DNA of 6,539 nucleotides from Bauldia sp. GTDB taxonomy: Bacteria; Pseudomonadota; Alphaproteobacteria; Rhizobiales; Kaistiaceae. The notes under the pieces are model-generated. The model was not told the DNA's origin. It did not search any database and was given only the letters and a program-made list of their open reading frames with translations. Positions 4,521-6,539 of the stretch are shown one piece after another (within the stretch, counting starts at the first letter, position 1; the number at the start of each line of letters is the position of its first letter). The stretch is taken from contig JAGRKY010000026.1 of NCBI GenBank assembly GCA_020442095.1, positions 633 through 7,171 on the forward strand, written 5' to 3'. A program made the position numbers and the translations under genes.

Positions 4521-6467
4521 ATGCCAGAGTCGGGGCCAGAATCGAAGTCGCAATCGCGGCCGGGCCCGACCCTTGACGTCGTCACGATCGGCCGTTCGTC
4601 GGTCGACCTCTACGGCAAGCAGATCGGGTCGAGGCTCGAGGACATCTCCTCCTTCGCGAAATCGGTCGGCGGCTGTCCCGCCAATATTGCGATCGGTGCC
4701 GCGCGGCTTGGTCTGCGCTCGGCGCTGATCACCGGCGTCGGCGACGAGCAGATGGGCCGCTTCATCCGCGAGCAGCTCGTCCGCGAGGGCGTCGCGGTCG
4801 ACGGCGTCAAGGTCGACGGCGAGCGCCTCTCGGGCCTCGTCCTGCTGTCGGTCGAGAACGACACCAGCTTTCCCCTCCTCTTCGTACGCGAGAATTGCGC
4901 CGACATGGCGTTGACCGAGGCCGACATCGACCCGGCGCTGATAACCTCGGCGAAGGCGCTGGTCGTCACCGGCACCCATTTTTCGAAGGACAATGTCGCC
5001 GCCGCGCAATTCCGGGCGATGGAGATCGCCCGCGCCGCCGGGCGCAAGGTGATCTTCGACATCGACTATCGCCCCAATCTCTGGGGGCTTGCCGGCCACG
5101 CCGCGGGCGACGAGCGCTTCATCGCCTCCGACCGCGTCTCCGAGCATCTCCAGACCGTGCTCCCCCATTGCGACCTGATCGTCGGCACCGAGGAGGAGGT
5201 CCGCATCGCCGGCGGCGGCGACGTCCTGTCGGCGCTGCGCACAATCCGCTCGCTGTCGGACGCGACGATCGTCCTCAAGCGCGGGCCGATGGGCTGCATC
5301 GTCTATACCGGCGCCATCCCCGACGACCTCGACACCGGCATCGTCGGCCGCGGCTTCCCGATCGAGGTCCACAACGTGCTCGGCGCCGGCGATGCCTTCA
5401 TGGCGGGCTTCCTGCGCGGCTGGCTCCGCGACGAGCCGATCGAGACCGCGGCGACCTGGGCCAATGCCTGCGGCGCTTTCGCCGTCTCCCGCCTCCTCTG
5501 TTCGCCCGAATACCCGACCTGGGAGGAGCTCAACTGGTTCCTCGACCACGGCAGCGAATATCACGCGCTCCGCCACGACCCGATGCTCAACCACATCCAC
5601 TGGGCGACGACCCGGCGGCCGCAGCCGGACACGCTGATGGCGCTGGCGATCGACCACCGGGCGCAGCTCGAGGCCGTCGCCGACCGGGTCGGCGCGCCGC
5701 GCGGGAAGATTTCCGCCTTCAAGTCGTTGGCCGTCGCTGCGACCGCCAGGGTCGCTGCCGGACGCCCCGGCTTCGGCATCCTCCTCGACGAGACCCATGG
5801 CCGCGACGCCATGGCCGAGGCCGCGCGCCATCCGCTCTGGGTCGGGCGGCCGGTCGAGCAGCCGGGCTCGCGCCCCCTCCGCTTCGAGTTCACCCAGGAT
5901 ATCGGCGGCCGTCTCGCCGAATGGCCGGTAACCCACACTGTCAAGTGTCTCGCCTTCATGAGCCCGGACGACGATGCGGCGCTGATGGCGGAGCAGGTCG
6001 AGAAGCTCCGCACCCTTTATGACGCCGCGCGCGCCAACCAGCTTGAGCTCCTCGTCGAGGTCATCTCCTCGAAGCAGATGCCGCTCGGCGACGACACCAC
6101 GGCGGCGATGCTCTCGGCGATCTACGCCGCCGGCATCAAGCCGGACTGGTGGAAGCTCGAGGCGCAGCCGAGCGCCGATGCATGGGCGGCAATCGCCACC
6201 GTCATCGCCGAAGCCGACCCGTGGTGCCGCGGCGTCGTCCTGCTCGGCCTCGAAGCCCCGGCCGCCGAACTCCGCGAGGCCTTCGCCCGCGCCGCGGACT
6301 TCGGCATCGTCAAGGGCTTCGCCGTCGGCCGCACCATCTTCAGCGACTGCGCCGGGAAATGGCTCGCCGGCGCGATCGACGACGAGACCGCGATCGCCAC
6401 GATGGCGGACGGCTTCGGCAACCTCGTCGCCACCTGGCAGCAGCTCCGCGACGGCCAGGCGGCTTGA
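4521..6467 (+). CDS. iolC: 5-dehydro-2-deoxygluconokinase fused to a DUF2090 aldolase-like domain
   Basis: The 648-residue cytoplasmic protein phosphorylates 2-deoxy-5-keto-D-gluconate with ATP in inositol catabolism. A PfkB/ribokinase domain fills residues ~18-345: signature 1 at 50-64 (GGCPANIAIGAARLG), signature 2 at 286-298 with GAGD, in which D291 is the expected catalytic base. The second half, ~355-640, is DUF2090, with class-I-aldolase-like features (ALAIDHRAQLE near 375, WKLE near 544, GFAVGRTIFSD near 599). Fusion of these domains is characteristic of alphaproteobacterial and some other proteobacterial IolC proteins, roughly twice the length of Bacillus IolC. DUF2090 has been proposed to cleave the kinase product, replacing IolJ; that role is not shown by this sequence. 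GGGAGG at 4509-4514 lies six bases before the ATG. The first ~17 residues form a polar, probably disordered tail. No in-frame defect is seen. Confidence 0.93.
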   Translation: MPESGPESKSQSRPGPTLDVVTIGRSSVDLYGKQIGSRLEDISSFAKSVGGCPANIAIGAARLGLRSALITGVGDEQMGRFIREQLVREGVAVDGVKVDGERLSGLVLLSVENDTSFPLLFVRENCADMALTEADIDPALITSAKALVVTGTHFSKDNVAAAQFRAMEIARAAGRKVIFDIDYRPNLWGLAGHAAGDERFIASDRVSEHLQTVLPHCDLIVGTEEEVRIAGGGDVLSALRTIRSLSDATIVLKRGPMGCIVYTGAIPDDLDTGIVGRGFPIEVHNVLGAGDAFMAGFLRGWLRDEPIETAATWANACGAFAVSRLLCSPEYPTWEELNWFLDHGSEYHALRHDPMLNHIHWATTRRPQPDTLMALAIDHRAQLEAVADRVGAPRGKISAFKSLAVAATARVAAGRPGFGILLDETHGRDAMAEAARHPLWVGRPVEQPGSRPLRFEFTQDIGGRLAEWPVTHTVKCLAFMSPDDDAALMAEQVEKLRTLYDAARANQLELLVEVISSKQMPLGDDTTAAMLSAIYAAGIKPDWWKLEAQPSADAWAAIATVIAEADPWCRGVVLLGLEAPAAELREAFARAADFGIVKGFAVGRTIFSDCAGKWLAGAIDDETAIATMADGFGNLVATWQQLRDGQAA

Positions 6468-6499
6468 AACCCGCCCGCCATTGCGTCAGACCGGTCATC

Positions 6500-6539
6500 G
6501 GGAGGACCAGCGACCATGTCACATCTTCATCTCCGCCAG
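6500..6539 (+). CDS. Start of the next gene in the iolC operon (partial)
   Basis: A strong Shine-Dalgarno, GGGAGGA at 6500-6506, precedes ATG at 6516, which opens a frame reading MSHLHLRQ to the window edge. The gap after the iolC stop is 48 bases and contains no terminator, so the gene is very probably co-transcribed with iolC. In related genomes iolD, iolE and iolB follow iolC. Eight residues do not identify it; the beginning does not look like a typical IolD start, and IolB is a loose possibility. The coding part starts at 6516; the listed range includes the ribosome binding site. Confidence 0.6.

Noticed and set aside
4518..5936. 472-codon open frame on the minus strand opposite iolC
   Set aside because: It is low-complexity, rich in Asp/Glu/Arg/Ala and has no domain signature, while the plus strand encodes a full PfkB-DUF2090 protein across the same bases.
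6489..6496. GACCGGTC palindrome between iolC and the next gene
   Set aside because: An isolated 8-bp G+C-rich palindrome is expected by chance and has no relation to a promoter seen here.

Overview
The window looks like chromosomal DNA of a GC-rich alphaproteobacterium, most likely of the Hyphomicrobiales (Rhizobiales). The grounds are the strong G/C bias at third codon positions, the gene set (ribose-type sugar-binding protein, RpiR regulator, IdhA, and an IolC kinase fused to DUF2090), and protein wording typical of that order. No rRNA, tRNA, CRISPR array or insertion sequence was seen.

Layout: (1) 1-206 is the 3' end of an ABC-transporter sugar-binding protein, closed by a strong intrinsic terminator. 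(2) 275-1120 is an RpiR-family regulator, followed closely by (3) a membrane-inserted calcineurin-like metallophosphoesterase (1143-2453). (4) 2454-3355 is a low-GC stretch. It holds one leftward gene for a winged-helix plus PD-(D/E)XK nuclease-like protein, and it is bracketed by a 31-bp near-perfect direct repeat. The right-hand repeat continues in frame into what looks like an older, displaced 3' end of the phosphoesterase gene. (5) 3418-4404, leftward, is myo-inositol 2-dehydrogenase. (6) 4405-4520 is a divergent control region with a candidate promoter and IolR-like operators. (7) 4521-6467, rightward, is IolC-DUF2090. (8) From 6516 the next gene begins and runs off the window.

IdhA oxidises myo-inositol to 2-keto-myo-inositol. 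IolC phosphorylates the later intermediate 2-deoxy-5-keto-gluconate, and its DUF2090 half may perform the following aldol cleavage. The intervening enzymes (IolE, IolD, IolB) and IolA are not visible and probably lie downstream or elsewhere. The RpiR protein is a reasonable candidate for the repressor of this divergent pair, since rhizobial IolR belongs to that family, but it could equally serve the transporter at the left edge.

The least ordinary part is the roughly 1-kb insert between the phosphoesterase gene and idhA. It has foreign base composition, a single orphan nuclease-like gene with its own promoter and Shine-Dalgarno site, and flanking direct repeats at the 3' end of a protein-coding gene. 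It carries no recombinase of its own.
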